Assembly: GCA_033807695.1 (NCBI GenBank)
Contig: CM066304.1
Span: forward strand, 2,604,001 to 2,668,000
DNA from: Daedaleopsis sinensis
Lineage: Eukaryota; Basidiomycota; Agaricomycetes; Polyporales; Polyporaceae
Direction of reading: 5' to 3'
DNA: 64,000 bases
Shown: in pieces, positions 23,552-35,116 of the stretch
Numbering within the stretch: the first letter of the stretch is position 1
How the letters are laid out: each line of letters begins with the position of its first letter
The notes under the pieces: model-generated
The model's database searches: none
What the model was told of the DNA's origin: nothing
Seen by the model: only the letters and a program-made list of their open reading frames with translations
Translations under genes and position numbers: made by a program

Positions 23552-23571
23552 CAAGCTCAGGCCTGAGCTTG
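23552..23571. repeat. Perfect 20-bp palindrome
   Basis: CAAGCTCAGGCCTGAGCTTG is self-complementary over all 20 bases. Related AAGCTTG/CGAGCTTG words follow in the next 60 bp. No coding context. Confidence 0.75.
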
Positions 23572-24137
23572 CTCCGCAATTGAACGTTGAAGGTCGAGCT
23601 TGAATCGATCAATTGCAAGCTGAAAACCACGTACTACGAAACTTGTGGCCCCTAGTACAGCCACTGGTCTATAGCAAGTTGACAGGCGCCACTTAAGTCA
23701 CACAGTACGGGTTTTACTCTCGAATCTCCGTAGTCCCTGGTCTCCGCGGCGCATGGGCCCTAGGTGAATTTCGATGGCGTTTGGACAGGCCTTATTAGCT
23801 TGAAGCCTAGGGGCCAGTTTTGAGCTTATAGTATGCTTACTTGAGCAGGTCACACCCAATACCACGACCCAGAAACAAACGACAGAGATACATGCATGGA
23901 TTAGCAGAGCAAGCAGCAGCGAGAAGGCCCTACGCTACAGTCACAGTCACAACAGTGTCGTCAGGCTATTCCTAAGGACTCTAATGTACAGGTACATCTA
24001 ACTTCGAGTCTCGAGGGCGAGGGGAGCGAGGAGAGCAAACAGCACAACGTGCATTCAATGACGCACAGCGTCAGAAATTGTTCGGGGAGGCATGAAAAGC
24101 GTTACACGTGAGGCATCAAGCATCAAGGCATCAAGCA

Positions 24138-24736
24138 TTAGAGGGGCGTAAACGACGTGTCAGCACGGATGCGAACGAAGTCGATGTCGACCTTTTCCGG
24201 CGTGCTCAGCACGAACGCCGAGGAGCCATTCTTCAGGAAGTCCCGGTGCATCGAGTCTGCGGGGAGCGCCCAGCGGTACTCGCGCACGAGCATGCTCAGC
24301 AGCACCCGCTGCTCGTACAACGAGAAGTTACGCGCCGGGCACCGCCGCGGGCCGAGCCCGAACGATACCCAGTGCGCCTCCTCGCCCCCGCAGGGGTCCG
24401 CGAGCCAGCGCTCGGGGGTGAACGCGGCGGGCGCGTCCCAGACAGCCTCGTTGTGGTGCGCGGCGCACATGTTAAACGCGACGGGCGTGTGCGGGGGCAC
24501 GAGGTGGCCGCCGATGTTGAGGGGTGCATCGGAGACACGCGGGACGGTGACGTTTGTGGGCGTGTTGTAGCGCATGGACTCGCGGATGGGCGCGTTGAGG
24601 TAGGGCGTGCGGAAGAAGTGCTCGAGGGGTCGTCGTCGCCGAGTACGGCGAGGATCTCTGCGCGGAGTCTCGCTTGGATCTCCGGGTATCGCGCGAGGAA
24701 GTAAACCGTCGACGAGAGCGCGCCAGCTGTGGTGTC
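24138..24736 (-). pseudogene. Truncated, frameshifted cytochrome P450 relic
   Basis: The 3' exon of a P450 paralogous to the intact gene at 21.0-22.6 kb. It begins at the I-helix (DTTAGALSSTVYFLARYPEI) just after an acceptor CCGTAG. The frame breaks at a run of four C (24626-24629, minus reading): upstream GDDDP and downstream EHFFRTPYLNAPIRESMRYN are one base out of phase. The haem loop FGLGPRRCPARNFSLY and the C-terminus are intact. Upstream of the acceptor the expected I-helix exon is only a faint trace with stops near 24810-24830, and the N-terminal two thirds are absent. Probably a dead tandem or dispersed duplicate. A sequencing error would explain the frameshift but not the missing N-terminus. 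Confidence 0.85.
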
Positions 24737-26491
24737 CTACGGAGTCAAAGAGGTTTCGGTTGTTAGTACCTGATCAAACAGTCGGTGCTTGCTGATTTCA
24801 TATCTTACCGCCTCGGCCGTCCTTATTCATCAGTGAAGGTCAGCGGTCATGTAACTCGGCCTAGAAGTGAGTGGTTTGAGCATGATTGCAGGCCGCATGC
24901 AAACTACAAGAATCCAACACTTACCTATGTTAAATGCCTCCTGCTATGTATTGATGCAAAATTTGCAGGCACACTCGACGGCGGCATTCCTTATAAGTTG
25001 CTCGAGCGCACGGTATGGCCTGGGTACGGCCCCGCAAATAAGCGGAGCCACATCGACATGGAACATGTATCTTGTGTACGCCCCGCATTTCTGAAGCGTG
25101 AGCGAAAGGCGGCACAGACGAAAGGTTTGTAACATGTAACAAACATACAGCGTTATGCAAGTTCGTTTGAATCGAGGTGATCCTGCAAATGTCGGTAAGG
25201 ACTCATTTATTCCGCTGGCGCAGCCATCTGCAAAATTGTTGGGGAATTGTGAGATATTGCAACAGCTTGCAATGCTGCCAATGCAAGCAATCAAGCTGTC
25301 CGGATTACAAGGCATAGCACAGGATGTAGCTGCTTTACAAGTGCATACAATTTGACCTTCCCACCTGCAATCCCTTGCAATGCTGCCAATACATGTCTAA
25401 AAAAGGATATTATACACTGTGATGATTCCCTTTGCACGCCAAAAGGGATTCCTAACTCTCCCCACTTATTACCGTGCACCTCGATCCGTTATCCACCTTT
25501 TGTTTTCTGTGTATACCAGGGCTTGAACCACTGCCTTAGATTATCATCAGGCTCTACGAAACCTGCATCAATTACCGCTGCACTATAGAAGCTTAACAAT
25601 CTACCTAAACAATACGACTATATCTGCTCTTTTGTCTATATCTTTTTTATCAGAGTAAGTAGATTCTACTTACACATAGTAATCAAGCATGCTACTAGAT
25701 GTTTTTATACGTGTATGCCAAGCAGTTAACTTCACTTGCAATAAGGATACCCAGATTACATGACATTAATGACGGACTCCATGATTGGTTGTCCTTGCAA
25801 TTAGCCCCCTGCATAGTAATGCATTGTTGTAATTACAGGTGCTACCAATAACTGCCTGTGATTACAATCCTTCCAATTCAGATCAAGCTGTATGACATTT
25901 TGCAGATGGCGTTGAGGTATTGAGAAAGAGCAAGCATTGTTAAAAAATCAACCCGTATAGCGCACGTAGGCGTGCTTCCACGGTATTCAGGTATGTAGGT
26001 GAACAACGTTAACACTTACCGTATTGTCATTCGAGGAGAAGCAGCCAAGTTTGAGACGATCGAAGTCAAGAACGGAATTCCCGGACACTATGCGCTACTA
26101 TGCGTGACGAAACCCTCGTGGGAACGTCGGAGATTCCCGTGCTAAGTGATAAGAATAGATCCAGATTGTATTCTTACTTGACACCGTGATAACGCATCAA
26201 TGACAACAGTAACGGAACGACTTTCATGTAGAGTGGCAAATACGACTGAGCCTTTCTGATACTAGCACTCCTTCAGACTTCTATCACTACTTGAGCATTT
26301 GTTGCCATCGACTCTAAGTGACATATATTTATCCCGTTAGGTAGTACTAGGCGCCGAGGAGAAAACTTTACCATGACTCAGTTCTCTCCACAGCATGCAC
26401 TTCTTCCAACCACATCCACCACCGAGCCCCTATTGGGGTTGACGAGTTTCAGCACACACTCTGGGTGCGGCGGCTCCACCAGCTGAGCATT
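24737..26491. other. AT-rich, gene-free stretch with repeat-like sequence
   Basis: About 1.75 kb without a supported gene. Base composition is visibly richer in A+T than the flanking genes from about 25100 to 26400. The phrase TTGCAATGCTGCCAAT occurs at 25267-25282 and again at about 25376-25391, and a tRNA-like unit lies at 25510-25592. This looks like decayed mobile-element sequence followed by the PQ-loop gene promoter. Confidence 0.5.
25510..25592 (-). repeat. tRNA-like unit, probably a SINE head
   Basis: On the minus strand TAGTGCAGCGG (complement of 25575-25585) fits the RNA polymerase III A box, and GGTTCAAGCCC (complement of 25519-25529) fits the B box, at roughly tRNA spacing. A short hairpin CAGG...CCTG sits where an anticodon arm would be. 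The acceptor stem does not pair, so a working tRNA is unlikely. The AT-rich sequence with short internal repeats that follows towards 25160 could be the SINE body. Confidence 0.45.
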
Positions 26492-27764
26492 ATGCCGGTC
26501 GACCCTGTAGCAGAGAATGTACTTGGGACTATTGGTGAGAACATACTTAATCTTCTCACATATACAATTCTGTTTTCGGTTTCTAGGGCCTATTGTGTTA
26601 ACCATGCGAAGAGCAGAGAGGATACTTACCGGATACTCACACCACCCTGTAGGTACCATATGCTGGACGATACAGCTGATCCCACAAATCTGGAAAAGCT
26701 GGCGGACGAAGTCGACAGTTGGACTCTCTGAGTACCTCATGTACCGCGTCTTCAATGTCGGTACAAGATACTCCTATTGATGCCTTGTGCTCTATACACA
26801 GGCTCCTGTGGGGGGTGTCTGGGACGTTTTTTGGGGTATATGCGATTGTGCAGAACCTCAACATCCCGCTCATCGTGCAGCCTCAGCTTCTTTCCCTTCT
26901 TTCGTACCTCTCATGGGCTCAGGCGAGTTTCAAAACTGCTATTGGATGGTATTCCTGCTCACTGTCAAGTGTTTCTGCCTCATAGTGCCTCTACTATGGT
27001 CGAAAGTGGACGCTTTTGACTAGCACCCTGTGCTATATCGCTATTGTTCTCGTGTCTGGCGGGTTTGAAGCGGGCATGGTCTTCGCGATCAAGGCAAGCA
27101 CGTCTACCTGAATACATATCTTGTGCGTTCACTGAACCTTGCAAGAACCCAAAGCCCGCGTTTGAACACGGTAACTCCCGTCCAGTTCAATTCTTCGGAG
27201 TCGTGAGTACCGTGCTACTATCGATTGCACTCATGTGAGTTGTTAGGTCAGTGCTGTATCTTTATGAAATATTGACTGCTAGACAAGACCTCAATACTAC
27301 GAGATCTACAAGTACAAGGAAGTTATCGGCATCTCGGTCATCTTCATGTGCATCGACGCGGCAGGCGGTGTATTCAGCGATCTGTCGCTAGCTTTCAAAG
27401 ACACCTTCGATGTGGTCGCCGGAGTAACGTATTCGCTTGTTGTGGTCCGTTAGCCCTACAACCATATCGACGCCTTGCACGATGTTAATATCTGCGACAG
27501 GTCCTAGATGGGATCGTCATCGTATGCGCCCTCATCCTCAATCCTATGGCCGCGCGTCGCAGGAAGCGGGAAGTAAACGGCGGCACCATAGTCGACACGG
27601 ATGAGGAACTTCAACCTGGTGCACTTCCTGACAGCGACGCCCTCCATCAAACGGGGTCACGGAATGAATCTAGCATTTTACCTCAACACACCAGTGCACT
27701 CACGACTGGAGGTCAGTCCACCACGAAGGAATCGAAACGGACAAGTCTTCGAAGCAAGAGTTGA
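26492..27764 (+). CDS. PQ-loop repeat membrane protein
   Basis: Multi-pass membrane protein of about 280 residues in the PQ-loop (MtN3/cystinosin-like) superfamily, often vacuolar or lysosomal transporters of amino acids. The start MPVDPVAENVLGTIG joins TICWTIQLIPQIWKSW across an intron (donor GTGAGA near 26537, acceptor CTGTAG near 26656). TIQLIPQIWKSW is PQ loop 1 and IALIPQYYEIYKYKEV is PQ loop 2. Hydrophobic segments include GVYAIVQNLNIPLIV and EVIGISVIFMCIDAAGG. The C-terminus (after ALILNPMAARRRKRE) is polar, probably cytoplasmic. Two introns (26923-26985 and 27094-27145) have GC instead of GT donors (CAG|GCGAGT, AAG|GCAAGC), yet give perfect frame continuity. An ATG at 26373 is followed by stops and is treated as leader. 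Confidence 0.82.
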
Positions 27765-28400
27765 TGCCATATACTCTATGGGTGACATATAGTACCGAAA
27801 TTTTACGACCAGGCGACGGACCCATGGCAGGAGGCAGGGCTGAATATTGTATATCAAATATTGGACTGTAGAATACACCTAGAATACGTATACGTAGATG
27901 CGTAGAGATGTCCCGTTCCTTCAAAACATCAGCTTCATATGGAAAGCGAAGTAGATGATCTGCAGAACGAGCGAAAACATGTAGTTCCGCTAGGTGCTCT
28001 TGCCGCATAGTTTAACGCCTCGGCGGTGGGATAAAGCCGCACAAGGAGTAGATAATTACGGCGCGAAGGGTTCAAAGTAATAAGAAACACAACATACCTA
28101 AGATACGCTCTTGCTGAGATTGACAGCTTCGTGTAGTCGTGCAGTCTGAGTGTGTCTGTAATTGCAAAGACTGAAGGGGATTGAGGAGAGAAATCGCTGC
28201 GAGATGACAAGCTATATACCCCAGGACGAATTCCCACGGTGCGTTCTTGCCGATGCCACGTGTGCAGACAGATGGGCGTCTGTTAAACGGGTCTCGGGTG
28301 GCTCTAGGATTCGGCACAACTGGACCATTCCTCGCGTTCTACCCTTTTCAACCCTCTCCTCGCTTTCTCCTTCACTCTCTGCTTTTTGCCATCTGTGCGG
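27765..28400. other. Intergenic, promoter of the Clr2-like gene
   Basis: About 640 bp between two plus-strand genes. No coding sequence recognised. A pyrimidine-rich stretch (about 28330-28390, TTTC/CTCTCC runs) lies just before the Clr2 ATG, as is usual for fungal core promoters. Confidence 0.5.
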
Positions 28401-31165
28401 ATGTCTCGAAGGCACCCGGGTGGTCATTCTTTGCCGGAGAACCCAACATGGCTCGAATTTCCTCGCTCTGACGGGGATGTTAGAGCACTCCCGAAGAACA
28501 CGACCAAAAGCGTAGACTCAGAAGGCGAGGTCAATTACATGCGTCCGATCGCGATGGACGAAAGTCTCGCAATCTTATGGCGTGTGTCTGTTGGTGCCGC
28601 GTTGGCTACGCGACTGGGTCTACCCGGTAAGTCGTGTCAAGAGCGTGGATATACCGCAACCCCTCTAATAGCGGTGCCTCGAAGAGGGCCCCAAGTACGT
28701 CCTGAAGGAATGGCCCGCAAATTACCAGTTCTTTGACCACAACAAGGGCAAAGCTAAATCTCCGCGCCATGATCCATATCTTTACGGTACGAAGGCTATT
28801 AGCCTTGGTGAGGCATCCACTCATCTACCTACAGGATCTACGCATGTAAACCGTTTTCGTTCGACCAACGAGTTTATCCCACACGCGTATTGGCTCTTGA
28901 CTGACGAGAGCCTCAACCGTGCCAACTGCCAATGCAAATATTGCTCTAAGCAGCCCCAGAAAGTCATTTCCGACAACATGGGTCTTAGTGCAAGACGCTC
29001 TGCGTCCATAGCTGCTGGTCTTCCCCGCTCCGCTGCCCGTGGATCTAGAGGTCGTCGCGATGCCGACGGAAGACAGCGTCGACAGGAACGTCCGAGCACG
29101 AAGCCATTCGCCGCGGTCCGTCGAGCTCCCAAACCGCCGAAGCTACTAGTTGGGCCGACGCAGTACGTGTCTCCTGAGCGCGACATCGACATTCGCACAT
29201 CAATATGCTATCATCCCATGCAGAGGCCTCGACGATATCGTAAAGGCGAACTGCTCTGGTGCCATCTCGACCCCCCGGTCCGTGGTCCACGCCCTGAAGA
29301 AGATATCTCTTTCTGGCCAGGCATCGTCGAGGAAGCATTGATCAAGGCTATTCCTGTTCCCGTCCCCTTGCCCGATGGCGATGTGAACATGGAGCATCTG
29401 TATGCTGAGGCACAAGACGACAACCCGGACTTGGGAGGGCCAGCTAACCCATCTGCACCAGGGTCCCCCATGGCCCCCCCAACAGCCCCTGTGGAAGCAC
29501 AAGGCAAAGTACCGTGGGTGATAGAGCAGTGGTATGTTTACAAGATCAAGCTGCTCGGCACCTCATACAACATCCACCTCCGGGAGGAAGAAGTCTTGCC
29601 CTACCTCGCGTACGCTCCCTCAGATGTACTATTGGGGCGCATCCAGGCGGAGCTCGATGCCTTTATGCAAAATGTTCCCATAGAGGAGATGGACCGAGAT
29701 TTAGAGCGTCACATGTTCACGTTCGACCCCATGGGACCAGCAGACGGCGAAGAGAGCCCTCAGAAGAAGTACAGACAGGCCGCAGCCCCGTTCACGCTAG
29801 GTATCCAAGTCGCTTCGAACATCGCCCAATTCTGGCTCCCCACCGATGAATGGGAGTGCACGTTCACTCTTCCTGCTCCGCCCGCACCTTCACCATCTGC
29901 ATCGCAACAGCCGGCACCTCCCCAACCGTCTTTCCTACCTCCAAACGCCTCGCTTCACTCTGTGATTCAGCAATCACTCACTAACAACGCGAATTCGCCT
30001 GCAACGATGCCTCCACCCAACGGCTCGACGACAGAGACGGAAAGCATCAGCATGGCTGGTCGTCCCTCCCGCTCGGCGAATAAGGTCCCTCAGATCGTCG
30101 TTCAGACTCGTTTCCAAGGGCTCTGGTGGGGAACGGAACGGATTTGGACGGACGAGCTTGTACGGCTGAAGATTGCTCGGTCGCAATTCGCACCCAAGGG
30201 CACCGATGTGATTTTTCCTCCTGCCGGGCCTTCGGCGAGCACTCTCGCGCGCGCTAAGGCTAGTAAGGGCGACGAAGATTTTGACGAGGCGAGCTTTGGT
30301 GCTGGTGAGAGGGGTCTCTTCCTGCGGTTGGAAGGTTTGGTCGTCGTCGATGTCCCAATCGGTGATGGTCAGTTTAACAAGGAGTGTCGAGCGAGTGGGA
30401 TGCTCTACGAACTTGTCGACGAAGACTGGGAGGAGGAGGAGCCCCTGAATCAAATTCTCGATGTCAGTGGGAAAGGCAAAGGTAAAGCCCGCGAAGAGCC
30501 TGACGGTGAGTTATGCCTCCGCGTTCCTCCTACCCCGCTTGCTAATGGTAACGTCTGTAGTAACAATGTCAATATCTCAAGGTTCAGGCGGACCGTCGTT
30601 CATGGCCCAGCCTTCGCCAATGAAACCTCCTCCGCTGCCGAACCCGGATCCTACAGTACCACCATCACAGACGGCGACCGACATCCTTTCCCAGACTTCA
30701 CCAGCTGCCGCTGCGTCCCTCGAGGCATCACAACAAGCGAACCGCAAACTAGACGTACAGTTGTCGCACCCGGTGCTGTCGACACATTATCCTCTTCCCC
30801 CAGCAAGCAAAGGCTACAGGTTCCGCCCGATCCTGCCTCCGGAACACGAAGTCGTCATCTCTCTCTCGCTGATCAGCGGACGCTACTATCCCGGGCTGCT
30901 CCACCATCCGCTGCTGCAGTCTGCGCGGGAGGACGACAACGTGCTGCAGTACCGGCATCTGTGGGCGCTGGACGGGCTCGCCCCGGGGGTCCACCAGTCT
31001 ATGGACCCGCGCGCGTGGAAGGACTCGCGGCTGACAATGTTCCAGGCCGCGGACGCGGACGCGCGGGAGCGGTTCAGAGAGAGGTGGGAGGAGTCGAAGA
31101 TGGGGCGTCTGCATCCGCAAGAGGAGCCGGGCGAAGAGTCGTACACGGCCATGGACGTGGATTGA
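28401..31165 (+). CDS. CLR2: Clr2-type transcription-silencing (SHREC) protein
   Basis: Nuclear protein related to cryptic loci regulator 2, the DNA-binding scaffold of the SHREC histone-deacetylase/remodelling complex in fission yeast. About 870 residues in four exons. Exon 1 reads MSRRHPGGHSLPENPTWLEF to ATRLGLP. The first intron must use acceptor CTCGAAG (near 28684) to give PEGPKYVLKEWP in frame. The N-terminal domain contains YQFFDHNKGKAKSPRHDPY, THVNRFRSTNEFIPHAYWLL and a CQCKYCSK cysteine cluster. The central Clr2 domain has GELLWCHLDPP, SFWPGIVEEAL and QWYVYKIKLLGTS, which resembles a bromo-adjacent/PWWP-like fold. The last intron (about 30507-30561) shifts to the frame ending YTAMDVD. 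Family recognised from memory; complex membership inferred. Confidence 0.83.
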
Positions 31166-31982
31166 CCGGACGACGCATGTGGGGGACCTGCTGTATCCCT
31201 TGCGCGATGAACGCTTTGCACGACACTCCGACGCTACCCGTCATGGCGAACACCCATCTGCTGCGAATGAATTTGCCTTCCTCCTCCTAAACACAGTGCT
31301 TCCGGCTCGCAAATTTGCAACATCGTGCAATGGCCATTGGCGTTGGCCGGGATGGGCTATGGGGATCGTATGCGCAGGTCCTGCTCCATCTCAATATACT
31401 GTGCATCGTATTCTACAAAGGAACATATTAATGATAAGGTAGTCGTGCTTTATCTGGGCGTGTAGGCTCGTCGTGCAGGAGCCTCGTCCGTCCGCACCGG
31501 CGGGTTCTGCGTGTGTACAAATGACTCGATTGCTTTGGTGTTGGTCAGTTCGTTGATAAGAAAAGGTGGTTACCGAGCAACAACTCCGGTAATTAAGACA
31601 ATGTAAGGGTGCTGTTGTCGAGTGGTAAGCGATTATTAAGTGTGGGTTTAATTAGCTGCGGGTGTAGTAAAGCGAGCGCTGTCAGATGGGAGCATTGCTC
31701 ATCTCACCGCTACGACGACGACCACCGAAAGTCTTTTGTCCTGTTCAGCGCTGCTGGTCGTTGACGAGCAGAGGATCCGTCGCGTCCGTTCCCGCAACTT
31801 GTTGCCTATACCCCCCTGGATTGCCTGCGACATAAGTTTGACTCGGCGGATCCTCTGAGGCACGAATCTCGTCCTGGATTCTCTGCCGTCACTCCATTTC
31901 TCCCCTCCCCCGACCTCCCATCTCGCCCGTCTTCCCGCTCCCTGTCGATCGCTCTTGCTATTGCGCTCTCTCGCTCCTTGTT
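31166..31982. other. Intergenic between CLR2 and the Kar9-like gene
   Basis: About 820 bp, both flanking genes on the plus strand. No gene or RNA recognised. The region 31880-31980 is C/T-rich (TCTCCCCTCCCCC, CTCTCGCTCC) and is likely the core promoter of the next gene. Confidence 0.5.
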
Positions 31983-34835
31983 ATGGTCTCCCTCACTCTC
32001 AGCTCTCCTCGGTCTTCTAGCATATTCTCGTCTGCGTCTAAGAACAGTATCAGCCATGTACCACCATCTCCATCGCCCTCCGTTCCGCCCTCGCCAGTAC
32101 CTTCCGCCACCTCTACTTCAAGCTCGTCCAGCGGCCGTCTGAGCAGAGCTGACGATGGTACGGCTTTCCCCGTCGCGTCAACTCCCGTCGCTGACGAGCG
32201 TTCAAACGTTCACCGTCCCGAACAGAGGATGCAACCGTCACTTTCAAACGCGCATCTGTCATGTCCACTATGTCTAAGGGAAAGGAGAGGAGCCACGAGT
32301 ACGTTGACCCTGCACTCGTTGCCAGTATGCCCACATCTGAATCTCTACTCGCCCGGCGCAGGGACCTGCGCATCCTCGCCGTTTCAACGCATATCACGGA
32401 GCTCTCGTACTCGATATCGGATATCCAGACTCGTATCTTTGGTGAGTAAGTCAGTGCGAGCTATTCAGATACGGCCGATCCGAGCATCCTCGTGCTTTAG
32501 AAATTCAAGAACTACGGCACAAGTCCCAGTCGTCGAAAGACGCGAACAGCACAACAACAGTGATTGATCAAGCACTTGTTAGCCTGGACGAACGCCTCGA
32601 AGCTGTTTCGAAGGGCATCAAGACCGTCGAAGACTCTTTGGAGCCCATCTTGAAGCGCGCTGATAATACCCCGACGGTAGTGAATACCCACACGGAAGAG
32701 GAAGCGGGGATCTTGCGCAAACATGCTACAATCATGGCAGACTGGGAGGCGCTTCAGAAGGAGATTCAGGTCTTGAGAGATGAGCTGAAGGAAGACAAAT
32801 GGTTGACCGTCTTCCGCACGGTGACAGACCAAGCAGATGGCATGATGTCCAGCCTCGAGAAAGCTGTCAACCGATGTCAGGTGCGTGGTACAACCCTCTT
32901 CGCTGTGTGGAATTTCTCTCAACAGCACGTCTGACAGGATTTCATGTGGCAAGTGCAGAAGCGAGGTTTTGACGAACCGGTCAACTCGTCAAATGCTTCG
33001 TCATTGGGACGCGCCGATAGGTCTCCTCTCACGTATGAGACATTCGTCGCGCTCCTGGAGTCTTACGAGGCAAAGAAGAAGTGTGTCTCTATTTATGCCA
33101 CAGCAGCTTCCTCTATTGACAATCTTGCAGGCATTACATGCCCGCGACATCCAAAGTGTTATCCATAATCGACAAAGGAGTACAAGATCGAGTAACAAAG
33201 AATGGAGAATGCCTGCGACGACATGCGGAATGTACCCAGCGCTGGCGCAACTTGAGAGAACGAATAACGAGGACGGACACTGACATGGAACATCTACGGC
33301 GGCTCTTTCTTCAGGGTGGCGATTCTGCGCTGAGCTCTGGAGAATCTAGCCAGTCTGCTGTGACATCGGTGTCCAAGAACGGTTATCTTGCGACTCCTCC
33401 CAGCGGAGAGAAGAAAGGTCGCTCACCGAGTAGTGCCAGCACCATCTCGCGATCCATCTCTCCCTTTCGGAAGATTGCCCGCAAACTCAAGGCCGCAGGG
33501 TCCGGTACGAAATCCCCAGCTCCAGGGAAAATGACCCCGGTCCCGTCCAAGAGTCCCTCTCTCTCGCGCGTGCCTTCGTCCGAACCGACACGCACTCTCC
33601 GCCATAGGTCCTCTATGTTCCATTTCTTCAATGGCGGCCAACCCCCTACGCCGACCACTCCCGATCGCCCCTCACACAAGTATAGTAATAGCCTCACCCC
33701 TGATAGCTCTCCTTCCAGGCCCATGCTGAAGAACCGACCAGCGTGGAACAGCTCGACCCGAGTGGTGGAAGACGAGCGAACAGGCACTATCAAACAGTCC
33801 CCACGGAGACCATCCGTGTCCCGCCCTAACACCTCAGAAGATATACCCCCCGTCCCACCTCTGTACAAACGGAGCCTGTCGCGAAGCTCAATGGCTTCAT
33901 CCCGACCATGGTCACCTGTAACATCCTCTTCCACTGCACAATCCTCGACCACACCGTTTTCTATGTACCGGCCGCCGTCGCGTTCTCACACCCCAGCAGG
34001 CCTCCCTATCACGACATCTACTATCACAGTCTCGCCTCGCGATCGTCCGAAGACACCAAGTCACATTCCTAGCCCCTCCAAGCACCTCCGGTCAGTTTCC
34101 TCGGGCCAGACTAGTCCGAGCCCGGCGCAACGTGCACTCTCACCCACACTTTCTGTCTCGGGGAGCATGGGCTACTTCCCGCCCCGGCCGCCCAGTCGCT
34201 CGATGATCCCAATACCGAGCGTGCACGTCTCCTCCGCGTCGCGGCCAGGTACCGCCATGTCGTACCGCCCGGACAGCGCGATGTCCTTCCGCTCGTCCGC
34301 GGCGCGCGCACAGACGCCCGAGGGCTTCTACCGCATGACGCCCCGCCCGCGCGCCCCGCCCTCGAGCTTCAAAGACGGCGCGAGCCCGCGCACGCCCAGC
34401 TCGCGCCCCGGCTCGCGCGCGGGCGCGGAGACCCCGGACGGGCTCTTCGGCGAGCCGGTGCACTACTACGTGCCCGCGAACCACCGGGACCCGCTCGACA
34501 TGGAGGTCGCGAACATCGTGAACTCGGTGTCACACAGCCTGCTCGTCGAGCGCGTGGACCCGCCGCTGAGGGCGGCCCCGAAGGAGGGCGAGGAGATCCG
34601 GGCGCAGTACGCGTTCTCGAACCAGCTGGGCAGGAAGGTGGTGACGTGCAAGCTTACGACGATGACGCGGTCCGGCAAGGGCACGACCAGGAAGGTTATG
34701 TGCCGTGTAGGGGGAGGTAAGAATCCTTCGTTTTTCATACATGACGATTCAGGCGCACGCGAGCTGACTGGTGCATGGCATACAGGCTGGCAAGATCTGA
34801 AACTCTATGTTACGACTCGTCAATCTGCGATGTGA
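31983..34835 (+). CDS. Kar9-like protein with C-terminal GAR motif
   Basis: About 850 residues, probably cytoskeletal: Kar9-type proteins link spindle microtubules (via Bim1/EB1) to actin-based transport. Exon 1 starts MVSLTLSSPRSSSIFSSASK and joins (donor GTACGG, acceptor AACAG near 32223) to DATVTFKRASVMSTMSKGKE. An N-terminal helical domain covers about residues 60-360 (RRRDLRILAVSTHITELSYS; DQALVSLDERLEAVSKGIKT; HYMPATSKVLSIIDKGVQDR). A long Ser/Pro/Arg-rich region follows, with SxIP-like stretches such as RSMIPIPS (a candidate EB1-binding motif). The C-terminus MCRVGGGWQDLKLYV matches the GAR (Gas2-related) microtubule-binding signature; it is read across an in-frame 63-bp intron near 34719-34781. 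Convergent with TRAPPC12. Confidence 0.75.
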
Positions 34836-34988
34836 GAGGGAGCGGGGAGCTGTTGTGTGTTCTCTGGCGGGGCGAACCTGGGAGCTCTGGAACATATGGA
34901 TCGCCCAGGGACAGTAATTGGAGACACTATACTACCACGATCGACCACCGTAATGTCTGGCGTATGTCCGTCTCTCACGTTCGTTTAT

Positions 34989-35030
34989 GCAACATGCCTT
35001 GTGCAAGCAACATGCCCTGTGCAACATGCC
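34989..35030. repeat. Three short repeats of GCAACATGCC
   Basis: GCAACATGCC occurs at 34989-34998, 35007-35016 and 35021-35030 in the 281-bp convergent gap between the Kar9-like gene and TRAPPC12. It is a small tandem-like array in probable 3' untranslated sequence. Confidence 0.7.
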
Positions 35031-35116
35031 CGGTCTGTTGCGCATGCACAGCAGGATCCAAATACATAGCTATAGAAAGTGGAGGAGAAACCGAGAGATT
35101 CGTGGGCGGTCACCGC

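Larger units (their letters stand above)
22568..24137. other. Intergenic between two P450 copies, with perfect palindromes
   Basis: About 1.6 kb with no supported gene; ORFs here have no recognisable family and poor codon structure. Two perfect palindromes are present (23401-23416 and 23552-23571), listed separately. The first few hundred bases should be the promoter of the intact P450. Confidence 0.5.

Noticed and set aside
31615..31680. GTTGTCGAGTGGTAAG, tRNA D-arm-like sequence
   Set aside because: No matching T arm or acceptor stem downstream.
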